DNA of 32,373 nt from an uncultured Methylococcaceae bacterium (GCA_903918335.1 CAIXDX010000118.1:1-32373); one strand, 5' to 3'; numbered from the stretch's first letter, positions 17,203 to 26,344 are shown. The notes: generated by a model from the letters alone, not told the origin. Numbers and translations: made by a program.

Positions 17203-17961
17203 ATGAATATATACATAGATGATAATTTAAATAAAAATAATATAGATATAGCAGAAAGTTTTTTTTCTACACCCAAACATCGTCCTTTTATAGCGATTAG
17301 TTTAGGAAGTACACCGCCTCCAATTGAAGTAGCTGTGCAAATTTTAAAATGGTCACTAATAAGCCATTCTCCAATAATCCCAATACTTTTTGCTGACGAT
17401 ATTGCAACTATAAATTATCGGGCATTTGGCGACAGTGAAACGAGAGCTATTAAAGAAGTTGATAAAAGTAAACGTAAGCATTTTTTAGTCTGGCAAGAAG
17501 CACTAAATTACCTAGAAAAAAACGAAAAGCCACGTGTACGTTTCATTAATTGGAAGGATATTTTAAACCCTGATGTTCAAGAACAACAAAATTTTGTGCG
17601 AGAAATATTTAATTGCAAGGGTGAATTATATAAATCTATCTTAACATTGGTGGAAAGTTTTATTAGCTCAGCAGGTAAGACTTACACTTTGAAACGTGGA
17701 TTAATAATGGCCGAATATGTTATTCAAGAATTACCATCACTTATTTTTGGGATCAAGTATGATGAAATAAATTATCAGATGACATTATATCCCACATACA
17801 CTTCTCCAAAAGAATTTCAAAACTTTCTCGTTGCAGTAATAAGAAACCCTGATTTCAAATTATATTTCAATAAATACAATAAGAACGAATTAGAATATTG
17901 CAAATTTATTCATATGATAATTTCAGATAAGAATAAAAGAAATGAAAAAAACGACATATAG
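17203..17961 (+). CDS. tRNA-dependent cyclodipeptide synthase (CDPS)
   Basis: Predicted to make a cyclodipeptide (2,5-diketopiperazine) from two aminoacyl-tRNAs using a class I aminoacyl-tRNA synthetase-like fold. Matches to the known enzyme AlbC, from memory: FIAISLGS holds the nucleophilic Ser (Ser33, AlbC Ser37); YRAFGDSETRAI matches the AlbC helix around GRSAQEAE; AEYVIQELP holds Tyr172 and Glu176 (AlbC Tyr178, Glu182) with the same four-residue spacing and following Pro; EINYQM holds Tyr191 (AlbC Tyr202). Position 40 is Ser (Ser36) and position 203 is Gln (Gln192), which would place it in the Ser-Tyr-Gln subgroup rather than the AlbC-type Asn-Tyr-His or X-Tyr-Pro groups. Length 252 fits. 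No signal peptide. The stop lies 20 nt inside the next gene. Product identity cannot be told from sequence. Confidence 0.83.
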   Translation: MNIYIDDNLNKNNIDIAESFFSTPKHRPFIAISLGSTPPPIEVAVQILKWSLISHSPIIPILFADDIATINYRAFGDSETRAIKEVDKSKRKHFLVWQEALNYLEKNEKPRVRFINWKDILNPDVQEQQNFVREIFNCKGELYKSILTLVESFISSAGKTYTLKRGLIMAEYVIQELPSLIFGIKYDEINYQMTLYPTYTSPKEFQNFLVAVIRNPDFKLYFNKYNKNELEYCKFIHMIISDKNKRNEKNDI

Positions 17962-19963
17962 AAATCTTTTTTTAACTTGTTTAATTTACTCATTATTTCA
18001 GGATGTAATTGCATCAGAATCAAATAATGATATTGGTTTAGACGATGAGTTAAAATTTCTCGCAGCAGAAAGGCAATTAGTTATAACAGCCTCAAAACAA
18101 GAAGAAAATGTTTCAAAAACAATCGCGACTACTTCAATTATTACACAAGAAGATATCCGTCAAATTGGTGCTCGTAATTTACTTGATGCATTAAAACTAA
18201 TACCCGGTCTTGGAATAACCGAATCAATGCTTGGTGTTAGGGAAATTGAAGTTCGAGGTGTTAAAAGTTTAGCGTCAGAGAAAGTGCTATTTATGCTAAA
18301 TGGACACCCGCTAGATCATAATTTGCAAAACGCAGGCAGTACCTGGGTTTATGATGACTTGCCCGTCGATAATATTAAACGTGTTGAAGTCATTCGCGGA
18401 CCTGGTTCAGCGCTTTACGGAGCTAATGCTTTTTTAGCCGTTATTAATATCATAACCATGACAGCTAAAGATCTAAATGGTTTTCAAGCATCCACTGGTT
18501 TTGGTAGTTTTGATACTCAACAATATAGAGCAGGCTGGGGAAAGCAATTTTCTAATACCGCCGAAGCGGCCGTTAACTTTAATTATTCATCAACTAATGG
18601 GATACAAGCTCCCGTTTCACAGGACATATTAGGCTCTAGTGGTTTAGCTCCAGGAAATACTCAGCTTAAAGAAGGACGCACGGATCTTGAGTGGAATTTA
18701 GGTTACAACGATTTTAAATTAGATGGTCGATTTATTAATAAACCCACAGGAGCATTTGTAGGTGCAGCTTATGCACTTAGTGATCAAAGTAAACAAAATT
18801 ACGAAGATTATTTTCTCAGACTAAGTCGCAATTTTAATATTACTGAAAAACTTTCAATAAATACACAGGCCTATCACGATAGTTTCAGTTTTGATAATAC
18901 ATTTCAATTACTGCCAAATCAGTTTACTAGAACCGCATTAGTTGATAACCGTAATGGTGGTGAAATTCAAACAAATTATAAAATCACTAACAAACAAAAT
19001 TTAATTGCTGGATTTTCTTATTCTGAAGATATACAAAGTAATCTTTTATCTGAAGCGGGACCTAACACATATCAAATGGTTAACACCCCACTTTTCGGTA
19101 GTAACAGAATTAGAACTCGATGGGGCTTATATGCTCAAGATGTATGGGATCCGTTTGATAATTTAAGATTAACGATAGGTGGACGATATGATCAATATAA
19201 TGATTTTGGTGGTACCTTTAATCCTAGATTAGGTTTTAACTGGGAGTTTATTAAAAATTACTCTATTAAATCGTCGTATGGTACTGCCTACCGCGCACCC
19301 TCTTTTGGTGAAATGGATTTAAGAAATAATCCTGTTTTAGCTGGAAATCCAAACCTTCTTCCGGAACAAGCACAAACCTTTGAAGCAGGACTTATTGGAC
19401 ACCCAACTACTAATCTAATGGCTCAAGCGACATATTATCATACGGATATTACCCAAATCATCAGCACCATTCCAGGCACTATTACCCAGTCAGAATACGC
19501 TAATAACGGCCATATGTTATCTGAAGGTGTCGAACTGGAAAGTAGGTATGATTTTGAAGGTCAGTTAAAAGGGAGTTATATTTCATCGAATGTTGTCTAT
19601 CAACATACTATTCAAAATAATTTACAAGTCCCTGATGTACCCAATGCGCGTGCTAACTTAATAGCAAATTGGGCCTATGACAGGCAATGGAGTGTCTATG
19701 GCCATATGCTTTTCAAAGATTCAACAAGTCGTACTATAGGGGATATTCGAAGCGATGTACCATCGTATGCGGTTTTCGACTTGAGTTTACTAGGTAAGCA
19801 ATTTTTGAATAAACGATTTGACGTTAGTTTTACCATTTATAATTTATTAGATAAACGTGTTTATGATCCATCACCTCTAACAGCAGGAAATGGAAATTAT
19901 CAATTAAGCGATTATCAGCAATCGGGGCGTGCCTTTTTTGGACACATAAATTTACGTTACTAA
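17942..19963 (+). CDS. TonB-dependent outer-membrane receptor
   Basis: Outer-membrane gated barrel of 673 residues that takes up a ligand using TonB energy. A signal peptide (MKKTTYRNLFLTCLIYSLF, cleavage near IAS) is followed by a TonB-box-like QLVITASKQE, then the plug domain (about residues 45-160) with DALKLIPGLG, REIEVRGVK, and the closing RVEVIRGPGSALYG. The rest is beta-barrel, including SSYGTAYRAPSFGEMDLRNN, ending in GHINLRY with a terminal aromatic residue as barrels require. It overlaps the CDPS gene by 20 nt, so the two are cotranscribed and probably coupled. The ligand is unknown: known relatives take siderophores or cobalamin, but the context suggests a peptide-derived or amino-acid-derived compound. 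Confidence 0.92.
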   Translation: MKKTTYRNLFLTCLIYSLFQDVIASESNNDIGLDDELKFLAAERQLVITASKQEENVSKTIATTSIITQEDIRQIGARNLLDALKLIPGLGITESMLGVREIEVRGVKSLASEKVLFMLNGHPLDHNLQNAGSTWVYDDLPVDNIKRVEVIRGPGSALYGANAFLAVINIITMTAKDLNGFQASTGFGSFDTQQYRAGWGKQFSNTAEAAVNFNYSSTNGIQAPVSQDILGSSGLAPGNTQLKEGRTDLEWNLGYNDFKLDGRFINKPTGAFVGAAYALSDQSKQNYEDYFLRLSRNFNITEKLSINTQAYHDSFSFDNTFQLLPNQFTRTALVDNRNGGEIQTNYKITNKQNLIAGFSYSEDIQSNLLSEAGPNTYQMVNTPLFGSNRIRTRWGLYAQDVWDPFDNLRLTIGGRYDQYNDFGGTFNPRLGFNWEFIKNYSIKSSYGTAYRAPSFGEMDLRNNPVLAGNPNLLPEQAQTFEAGLIGHPTTNLMAQATYYHTDITQIISTIPGTITQSEYANNGHMLSEGVELESRYDFEGQLKGSYISSNVVYQHTIQNNLQVPDVPNARANLIANWAYDRQWSVYGHMLFKDSTSRTIGDIRSDVPSYAVFDLSLLGKQFLNKRFDVSFTIYNLLDKRVYDPSPLTAGNGNYQLSDYQQSGRAFFGHINLRY

Positions 19964-19983
19964 TAAATCATCCATATAACTTT

Positions 19984-20826
19984 ATGAGTATTAATACGTT
20001 TACAAATATAAATCGATGCACTATAAAAACACTTCTGAGTGTGTTTTTTACTTTAGTGCTTTTAATTCAAACAGCGCCTGCGGGTACAACGAGTACTGTT
20101 TTTTTCTATAATCCAGAAAGTAGCGTTGACAATTTTGCTGCCTTAAAATCTGAATTTGATGATTATTTATCTAATCTAGGTGAATTTGCATTTCAACCAT
20201 TTAGTGAACGAGCGACTTTCGAAACTGCCCTAACAGAAAAATCTCAAGGCATTTATCTTTTATCAAGTTGGCACTATACCCAGTTAAATTCTAAAACGCC
20301 GTTAGAAGCTAAACTAGTCGGTGTATCCAAAGGTGAATTACAGCAACGTAAGATTCTTACAGCTAAAGATATTAGTACTATTTCCTCATTATCAGGAGCA
20401 ACCATTGCAGGAGCAGGTAGTGACGAATATATTAAAGGTCAACTACAACAGATGCTTGGTTCTGAATATTCGGTAATTATTCCTAAGATTAAATTATTAA
20501 GTGTACCCAAAGATATCGATGCGTTAATGGCCGTAGGTTACGGTGTGGCTGGTGCAGCAATTTCTTCAGAAACTAGTTTTAATAAACTAGCTATGATCAA
20601 TCCAAAACAACACGCACAATTAAAAAAACTAGCGGATGGTGAGAAAAACTTTTTACTTATTGCTGCGGTTACCAAAGTACAGAAAACAGATGAAACTCCG
20701 CTACTAAAAGTAATTGAAGGGATGCAAGATCAAGAAATTGGAGAGCGTAAATTAAAAATGTTAGGGCTTGATGGTTGGAAACGCATAGATGCGTTGGACG
20801 CCTCTTTATCAAAACAACTAAGATGA
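19984..20826 (+). CDS. PhnD-like periplasmic substrate-binding protein
   Basis: A 280-residue exported protein with a signal peptide (core LLSVFFTLVLLIQTAPAG). The mature protein resembles the phosphate/phosphonate-binding (PhnD-like) periplasmic family, with an N-terminal strand STVFFYNPESS and mid-protein LSGATIAGAGSDEYIKGQL and AVGYGVAGAAISSETSF, where the family has its ligand hinge. It may bind any small ligand; such domains often serve as sensors paired with histidine kinases. It starts 20 nt after the receptor gene and ends in an ATGA overlap with the next binding-protein gene, so the receptor, this protein and the next form one translation-coupled set. Confidence 0.7.
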   Translation: MSINTFTNINRCTIKTLLSVFFTLVLLIQTAPAGTTSTVFFYNPESSVDNFAALKSEFDDYLSNLGEFAFQPFSERATFETALTEKSQGIYLLSSWHYTQLNSKTPLEAKLVGVSKGELQQRKILTAKDISTISSLSGATIAGAGSDEYIKGQLQQMLGSEYSVIIPKIKLLSVPKDIDALMAVGYGVAGAAISSETSFNKLAMINPKQHAQLKKLADGEKNFLLIAAVTKVQKTDETPLLKVIEGMQDQEIGERKLKMLGLDGWKRIDALDASLSKQLR

Positions 20827-21797
20827 TTGCGCAAATGAAAATGAACTTCTCTAAAAGTATTAATAGACTTATCTTAAAGCTAATTTTTCAATTGGTGATC
20901 TTATTTTTAATGGGAGTCGTTCCTGCGTTTGCAGATAATCCTAGTAAAATCTTTATTGTGAACTCTGACGCAACTGTTACTAAATATCGAGAAGTAAAAT
21001 TAGCATTTATCTCACAATTAAACAAACAAACTAATAGTACCGTAGAGTTTACTATCGATGACAATCATACTCCTGAGCAATTAGAAAAACTTATTAAAAG
21101 TGAAAATCCAGATTTGATTTTCAGTATAGGTTCTCAAGCTTATCAACTATCAAGTCAATATGGAGAAAATAAACCGATATTATTTTCATCGGCTATTAAT
21201 TGGCAAAGATTTGGACATAGAGACAATACTTTTGGCATAGCTAATGAATTATCTATGTCACAAGAATTATCATTATCGCGCTACGTTCTTCCTGGTCTAA
21301 ATCGCATTGGTGTGATTTATGATCCTAAATTTAATACAGAACGCATTGCTGAAGCGCGTAAACAAGCAACTGAGCTTGGCTTAACTCTTGTTGAGCTAAA
21401 TAATTTTGAGGCTGACTCTTTAGAAAAAAATGTTGAAGAATTGCTTTCAAAAATCGATATCCTCTGGCTCATTGCTGATCCAAGTGTACTGTCTGACAAA
21501 GATACTGTTGAAAAAATCTTTAATCTCAGCACAGAACACAAAAAACCAATAATTACTTACAGCAATGCATTTATGAGCTATGGGGCAAGCTTAATTATAG
21601 CCGCTGATACTCCAACAATGGGCCGACAAGCGGCTAATTTGGCTCAGAACATTTTATTACATGAACGAATCAAAGAAGTTGTTCAAACACCCGCCGGATC
21701 TCATATTGCCCTAAATGTTTGTCAGTTGAATAAAATTAACATTCGTTACAATGCTGATGCTTTGGATGCTGTAAACCAAATTATCGAATGTAAATAG
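20823..21797 (+). CDS. TrpX-like ABC substrate-binding protein (COG2984 family)
   Basis: Periplasmic binding protein, 324 residues, of the ABC_sub_bind family, whose known members bind tryptophan or tyrosine. A signal peptide (LILKLIFQLVILFLMGVVPAFA) precedes two Rossmann-like lobes: the first has NPDLIFSIGSQAYQLSSQYG, and the second has RIGVIYDPKFNTERI and KIDILWLIADPSVL. ATG 20823 overlaps the previous stop (ATGA); an upstream in-frame TTG at 20775 would place 16 extra residues before the signal peptide. It has a single copy of the domain, whereas a later gene in the run has two. It could feed the ABC permease at 29623, or act as a ligand sensor for the histidine kinase that follows. Confidence 0.82.
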   Translation: MIAQMKMNFSKSINRLILKLIFQLVILFLMGVVPAFADNPSKIFIVNSDATVTKYREVKLAFISQLNKQTNSTVEFTIDDNHTPEQLEKLIKSENPDLIFSIGSQAYQLSSQYGENKPILFSSAINWQRFGHRDNTFGIANELSMSQELSLSRYVLPGLNRIGVIYDPKFNTERIAEARKQATELGLTLVELNNFEADSLEKNVEELLSKIDILWLIADPSVLSDKDTVEKIFNLSTEHKKPIITYSNAFMSYGASLIIAADTPTMGRQAANLAQNILLHERIKEVVQTPAGSHIALNVCQLNKINIRYNADALDAVNQIIECK

Positions 21798-21866
21798 TTA
21801 TTAACAAATCTAAAATAACTTTATAGAAATTGGAATTCAACGTTGAAAAACTCTAAGGCAGACCGT

Positions 21867-24320
21867 ATGAGAAATTCTCAACAACGACCAAGAAATAGTA
21901 TTCGATGGAAGCTACTCTCAACAATGATAGGACTGATTGTTGCACTGGTAGTAACCATGACAAGTATTGAAGTTATCTTACAGAAGAAATCACTAGAAAA
22001 TGAATTAGGTAAGCGGATTAACTTAATGAAAGTCAACTTGATTGAACGTGGTAACGCCATGTCCAACCTCATGTTGACACAAGTAGAAAATGATGTTGCC
22101 GCTTTTAACTTTTCACGGATCACAGAAAATTTACATAATACGATCAAAGAATCACCGCTATTAGATTATGGGATTCTTATGAATAACGAAGGTATTGTAT
22201 TTATTCATACTAGTCATCCTGAACTCCAACAAGAAGTTTTACAGGACGAACAGAGTCATTACGCCTTAGCGCAACAACAACTAACACATCAAGAATATCC
22301 AGACAATAACGTGACTGAGTTCATCTTACCCATACATTTTGGGACAAAGCAATGGGGTGTCTTAAGGCTTGGATTTAGTTTAAAAGAGTTACAGCAAGAA
22401 ATATCTAATTCTAGAGAGGAAATTACTCATACGACTCAGAATATGATTACAACAACTACTGTCATCGCGTTATTCTTTGTTTTAATAGGTTCAATTATTG
22501 TACTAGTCATCTCAACAACACTATCAAGACCATTAATACGACTAACAGCGTCAGTTAAAGAATTAGCACGTGGTAATTTTGATTCCGCAACCCAACTTTT
22601 AGGCAACCATTCAGGTAATACTAAAACTGATTTTAAAGCCGAAGGTGAAATTGGTGAATTAGCAAATTCTTTTCTTGAAATGGCAAATGAAATACAACAA
22701 TCTCATCAAAATTTAGAAGAATATAACAGGACTTTAGAGCAAAAAGTAAAAGAACGAACGCATGAACTAGAAGAGGTCAATGAAAAATTAAAAGAACTTG
22801 ATCAAATGAAAACTAACTTTCTTTCTACTGTTTCTCATGAATTACGTACACCTTTAACTTCTGTTATTGGCTTTGCACGCATTATGCAGAAAAAGTTTGA
22901 GAGCGTACTTTTTCCTGCATTAGCAGAAAACGAAGACAAAAAAGTTATGAAAGCAATTCGGCAAGTTATAGATAATACTGAAATTATTATTGAGGAAGGA
23001 GAAAGACTGACTTCTTTAATTAACAACGTCTTAGACCTTGCTAAAATGGAAGCAGGACGGGTTGATTGGAATATTACGGAATTGAATATTGAAACTGTCA
23101 TTAATCGAAGTATTGCTTCCACCTCTTCATTGTTCGCTGTTAAACCTGTCAAACTAGTTACAGAAATACCTACAAACTTACCTCTATGTTTGGGCGATTA
23201 TGACCGACTCATTCAGGTTGTTATCAACCTTATCTCTAATGCCATTAAATTTACAAATGAGGGTAAAGTTACCATTAAAGTTGAATACCTCAATGCTGAA
23301 ATTATAACCAGCGTTATCGATAGTGGTACCGGTATAAAAAAAGAAGATCAACCATTAGTATTTGAAAAATTCAAACAAGTTGGCGACACCTTAACTGATA
23401 AACCACAAGGAACGGGCTTAGGGTTACCAATTTGTAAAGAAATCGTAGAGCATTTAGGTGGGCGTATTTGGGTAGAAAGTGAAATTGGGCTTGGCAGTAC
23501 ATTTTCTTTTTCTTTACCCGAATCAATACAACAAAATGAATATAGCAACACATGTGATGATATTGATTACACATCTAAAGGGCTATTAGTAAGCAAAGAT
23601 GGTGAAGAAGTCAGTTATATTTGGCAAACAAATGGTAACAATTTAGAAGACGCTTTAAGTAATAGTTTGGCTCTATTTAATAAACCAAAGCACAAAACCA
23701 ATCCATGCATTTTAATTATTGATGATAATTTAAACATTCGGCAATTTCTTCATCAAGTTTTAAGCACTGCAAGCTATGATGTTCATGAAGCTAGTAGTGG
23801 AACTGAAGGTCTCGAAATCATAAAAAACCTCCTACCTGACCTCATTATTCTTGATGTAAAAATGCCGCAGCTAAACGGCTTTAAGGTGGCTGTAAGACTG
23901 CACGCTAACCCTCTGACACTTCATATTCCTATTATTCTTCATACCATAGCCGAAGATCATGCTCTAGGTGAACAATTAGGTATCGATTGCTATTTAAATA
24001 AACCCGTCAAAGATGACGTTTTATTGGATGCCGTCAAACAATTGCTAGAAACACAAAAAACTCGTAAGAAAATATTATTATTTATAGCAGACAACGATAA
24101 AAGACAACGCTGGGTGAGTTTATTGACTCAATATGGACTTGAAACCGTAGCAACTCAAAACATAGAGGACGGCATTTCTGCGGCGACAGCATTTGATCCG
24201 CAACTTGTAATCGCTGACACAGCATTAGTTCAACAATATAATATTATTGAAAAAATTCGCGATGAGCATCGTTTAGATAAAATAGTATTCACTTTACTTG
24301 ACGAAACCAACTCTGTTTAA
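21867..24320 (+). CDS. Hybrid histidine kinase: Cache sensor, HAMP, HisKA, HATPase, receiver, truncated receiver-like end
   Basis: Inner-membrane sensor of about 817 residues. Order (numbered from TTG 21843): TM1 near 22-45, a periplasmic Cache-like sensor (about 47-195, with LDYGILMNNEGIVFIHT), TM2 near 203-226, HAMP, a coiled coil, then the phospho-acceptor His332 in VSHELRTPLTS. The ATPase domain has NLISNAIKF, DSGTGIKKED and GTGLGLPICKEIVEHLGG. A receiver follows with IIDDN, phospho-acceptor Asp671 in LIILDVKMP, and Lys in YLNKPVK. The C-terminal 85 residues look like a second receiver that stops before its Lys and last helix. ATG 21867 with AAGG upstream is preferred to TTG 21843. It is the central sensor of the run. 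Confidence 0.9.
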   Translation: MRNSQQRPRNSIRWKLLSTMIGLIVALVVTMTSIEVILQKKSLENELGKRINLMKVNLIERGNAMSNLMLTQVENDVAAFNFSRITENLHNTIKESPLLDYGILMNNEGIVFIHTSHPELQQEVLQDEQSHYALAQQQLTHQEYPDNNVTEFILPIHFGTKQWGVLRLGFSLKELQQEISNSREEITHTTQNMITTTTVIALFFVLIGSIIVLVISTTLSRPLIRLTASVKELARGNFDSATQLLGNHSGNTKTDFKAEGEIGELANSFLEMANEIQQSHQNLEEYNRTLEQKVKERTHELEEVNEKLKELDQMKTNFLSTVSHELRTPLTSVIGFARIMQKKFESVLFPALAENEDKKVMKAIRQVIDNTEIIIEEGERLTSLINNVLDLAKMEAGRVDWNITELNIETVINRSIASTSSLFAVKPVKLVTEIPTNLPLCLGDYDRLIQVVINLISNAIKFTNEGKVTIKVEYLNAEIITSVIDSGTGIKKEDQPLVFEKFKQVGDTLTDKPQGTGLGLPICKEIVEHLGGRIWVESEIGLGSTFSFSLPESIQQNEYSNTCDDIDYTSKGLLVSKDGEEVSYIWQTNGNNLEDALSNSLALFNKPKHKTNPCILIIDDNLNIRQFLHQVLSTASYDVHEASSGTEGLEIIKNLLPDLIILDVKMPQLNGFKVAVRLHANPLTLHIPIILHTIAEDHALGEQLGIDCYLNKPVKDDVLLDAVKQLLETQKTRKKILLFIADNDKRQRWVSLLTQYGLETVATQNIEDGISAATAFDPQLVIADTALVQQYNIIEKIRDEHRLDKIVFTLLDETNSV

Positions 24321-24326
24321 AAAACT

Positions 24327-25871
24327 ATGATTCCAGACATAAAACTAAAACGCGTTTGTCAAAAAGGTAAATCAGCTGAACTTATCAAGCAATTTTGTAC
24401 AAATCGTTCCGACACACTTAGTATTGTTGAACCAAACTCTACCCTTGTATACGGTTCTATTTCTGAAGGTACCCGCCATGCGATTAAAGTAAATTCTGAT
24501 ACTATTCTAGGCTGGGTTATAGGAGATTCTGACGATGCTATTTATTTAGCAGAGTTAGTAAATTACATCGTCCAGAAAGAATTAGAAAGTAAATTACTCG
24601 CACAGGATACCCTAAGTAAATACAAAGAATTATCGTTACTCTATGAGCTAGGTGAAAAAATATCAAACTGCATTGATATTGATCAACTTGCTAAATTAAC
24701 CATAAATGAGGCTCAAAACTTATTAAATACCAATCAGCCTTTACAAATAGGTATTTTATTAAAAGATCAATCTGATGATAAGTTGGTAATTTTTGCAGGT
24801 AAAGGTGATATTTTTCCTGTTGGCTCAAAATTAGATGCAATTGATGGAATCACGCAATATGTTTTAGCGTCTGGCTCTGCTGAGATCGTTAATAACGTTC
24901 ATGATGATATTCGCTATCAAACAAATCCCGGTGAATTATTAAATATCCATTCTTTATTATGTACACCCATTAAAACCAGTGATCACACTTTTGGTGTTTT
25001 AAGCATCATCAGTATTCAAGAAGTATCGTTTAATGCCGCTGAATCTAAAGTTTTAAACTTACTCGCTTCCCAAATTGCCACAGCAATTGGTCGGGTACAC
25101 TTAATTAATGAACGTGTATCACAAGAAAGATATCAAGAGTCTTTGACTTTATCAAAAAACATTCAAATGGGCATGTTGCCTACCGCTTTCCCAAGATTTA
25201 CAGATGGTAGCAAATTTGATTTATTCGCTTTTATGCAACCCGCTAGAGAAGTGGGTGGGGATTTTTATGATTTTTTCAGACTTAATGCCACAGCATTATT
25301 AGTTGTCGTAGGGGATGTATCTGGCAAAGGAGTTCCAGCGGCACTATTCATGGTGCGCGTAATAACCTTAGTTAGGGCATTAGCAAAACAACATGATGTG
25401 GTTAGCGATATTTTAAATGCCTTAAATATAGAACTATGTCGTGATAATGATGCGATGATGTTTGTAACCATGTTCATTGCTACACTTGATCTAGAAACCA
25501 ATCAATTAAGCTACAGTTATGGCGGACATAATCCGCCTTTATTATTATCAAATTACGGTATCGTATCAATGCTACCAGGTGATTCTGGCATGGCTCTAGG
25601 TATATTAGATTCATCGCATTATTGCTTAGAGTTAATCCAAATAAATAAAGGTGACAGTTTAATTTTGTACACTGATGGCATTAATGAGGCCATGAACATT
25701 CATTATGAAGAATATGGGGATGAGCGTTTTAGTCAATTAGTCACCGGTTTAGATGCTTTAAATGCGCAAGCGTTAGTTGAGACCATTACTAAAGATGTGC
25801 TCAATTTTACAGTAGGAGCCGAGCAATCTGATGACATTACCTTACTAACATTAAAAATTGCTAAAAATTAA
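24327..25871 (+). CDS. GAF domain plus SpoIIE-type (PP2C) serine phosphatase
   Basis: Partner-switching phosphatase of 514 residues, RsbU-like. The N-terminal 110 residues are mostly helical with no family call. A GAF domain follows (about 115-265, including TSDHTFGVLSIISI), then a linker and the PP2C domain with REVGGDFYDFF, GDVSGKGVPAALFM, YSYGGHNPPLL and LILYTDGINEAMN, which carry the metal-binding Asp residues. It should remove phosphate from a STAS-domain protein, the natural candidate being the STAS gene at 28397. It starts 6 nt after the kinase gene, so they are cotranscribed. No transmembrane segment is visible. Confidence 0.92.
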   Translation: MIPDIKLKRVCQKGKSAELIKQFCTNRSDTLSIVEPNSTLVYGSISEGTRHAIKVNSDTILGWVIGDSDDAIYLAELVNYIVQKELESKLLAQDTLSKYKELSLLYELGEKISNCIDIDQLAKLTINEAQNLLNTNQPLQIGILLKDQSDDKLVIFAGKGDIFPVGSKLDAIDGITQYVLASGSAEIVNNVHDDIRYQTNPGELLNIHSLLCTPIKTSDHTFGVLSIISIQEVSFNAAESKVLNLLASQIATAIGRVHLINERVSQERYQESLTLSKNIQMGMLPTAFPRFTDGSKFDLFAFMQPAREVGGDFYDFFRLNATALLVVVGDVSGKGVPAALFMVRVITLVRALAKQHDVVSDILNALNIELCRDNDAMMFVTMFIATLDLETNQLSYSYGGHNPPLLLSNYGIVSMLPGDSGMALGILDSSHYCLELIQINKGDSLILYTDGINEAMNIHYEEYGDERFSQLVTGLDALNAQALVETITKDVLNFTVGAEQSDDITLLTLKIAKN

Positions 25872-25920
25872 TCGATCATTATCTACAATAACTTCCTAGG
25901 CCAATAAAGAGATTCAAACC

Positions 25921-26337
25921 ATGGCTGATTACCATTTTTCTAAAATAATCACGAATAATTTAGAGGAACTGCTTGTATTAGCAGAAGACGTTGAATTATT
26001 TGCTGAGCAAACAGAATGGTCACCTGCTGTTACCATGCAAATTAATCTTGTTATCGAAGAGTTAATCGTAAATACCATTAATTATGGTTATTCAGACGCA
26101 AGAGTGGGAAGCATACAAATAACTATCAAATCTACTACTCAACGCATTGTTCTTGAGATAAAAGATGACGGTGATGCTTATAACCCATTACAAAATGATA
26201 TGCCAGATACAACCTTAGAGATAGAAGATAGACCCATTGGGGGCTTAGGCATATTTTTAGTAAAAAACTACATGGATACCTTCGACTACGCTTATAGCGA
26301 AGGTCATAATTGCATCAATCTAAGTAAACAACTATAA
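25921..26337 (+). CDS. RsbW-like anti-sigma-type serine kinase (HATPase_c)
   Basis: A 138-residue GHKL ATPase of the SpoIIAB/RsbW type. The N-box EELIVNTINYGY, the G1 box KDDGDAYNP and the G2 box PIGGLGIFLVK are intact, so it is likely an active kinase. Its expected substrate is the STAS protein at 28397. Usually this kinase holds a sigma factor, but no sigma factor is visible in the window, so the held partner is unknown. AAGAG precedes the ATG. It lies between the phosphatase and the fused binding protein. Confidence 0.88.
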   Translation: MADYHFSKIITNNLEELLVLAEDVELFAEQTEWSPAVTMQINLVIEELIVNTINYGYSDARVGSIQITIKSTTQRIVLEIKDDGDAYNPLQNDMPDTTLEIEDRPIGGLGIFLVKNYMDTFDYAYSEGHNCINLSKQL

Positions 26338-26344
26338 ATTTAAA

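Noticed and set aside
20775-20822. Upstream TTG start for the TrpX-like binding protein
   Set aside because: It would place 16 polar residues before the signal peptide and overlap the previous gene by 52 nt; ATG 20823 gives a clean signal peptide and the common ATGA overlap.
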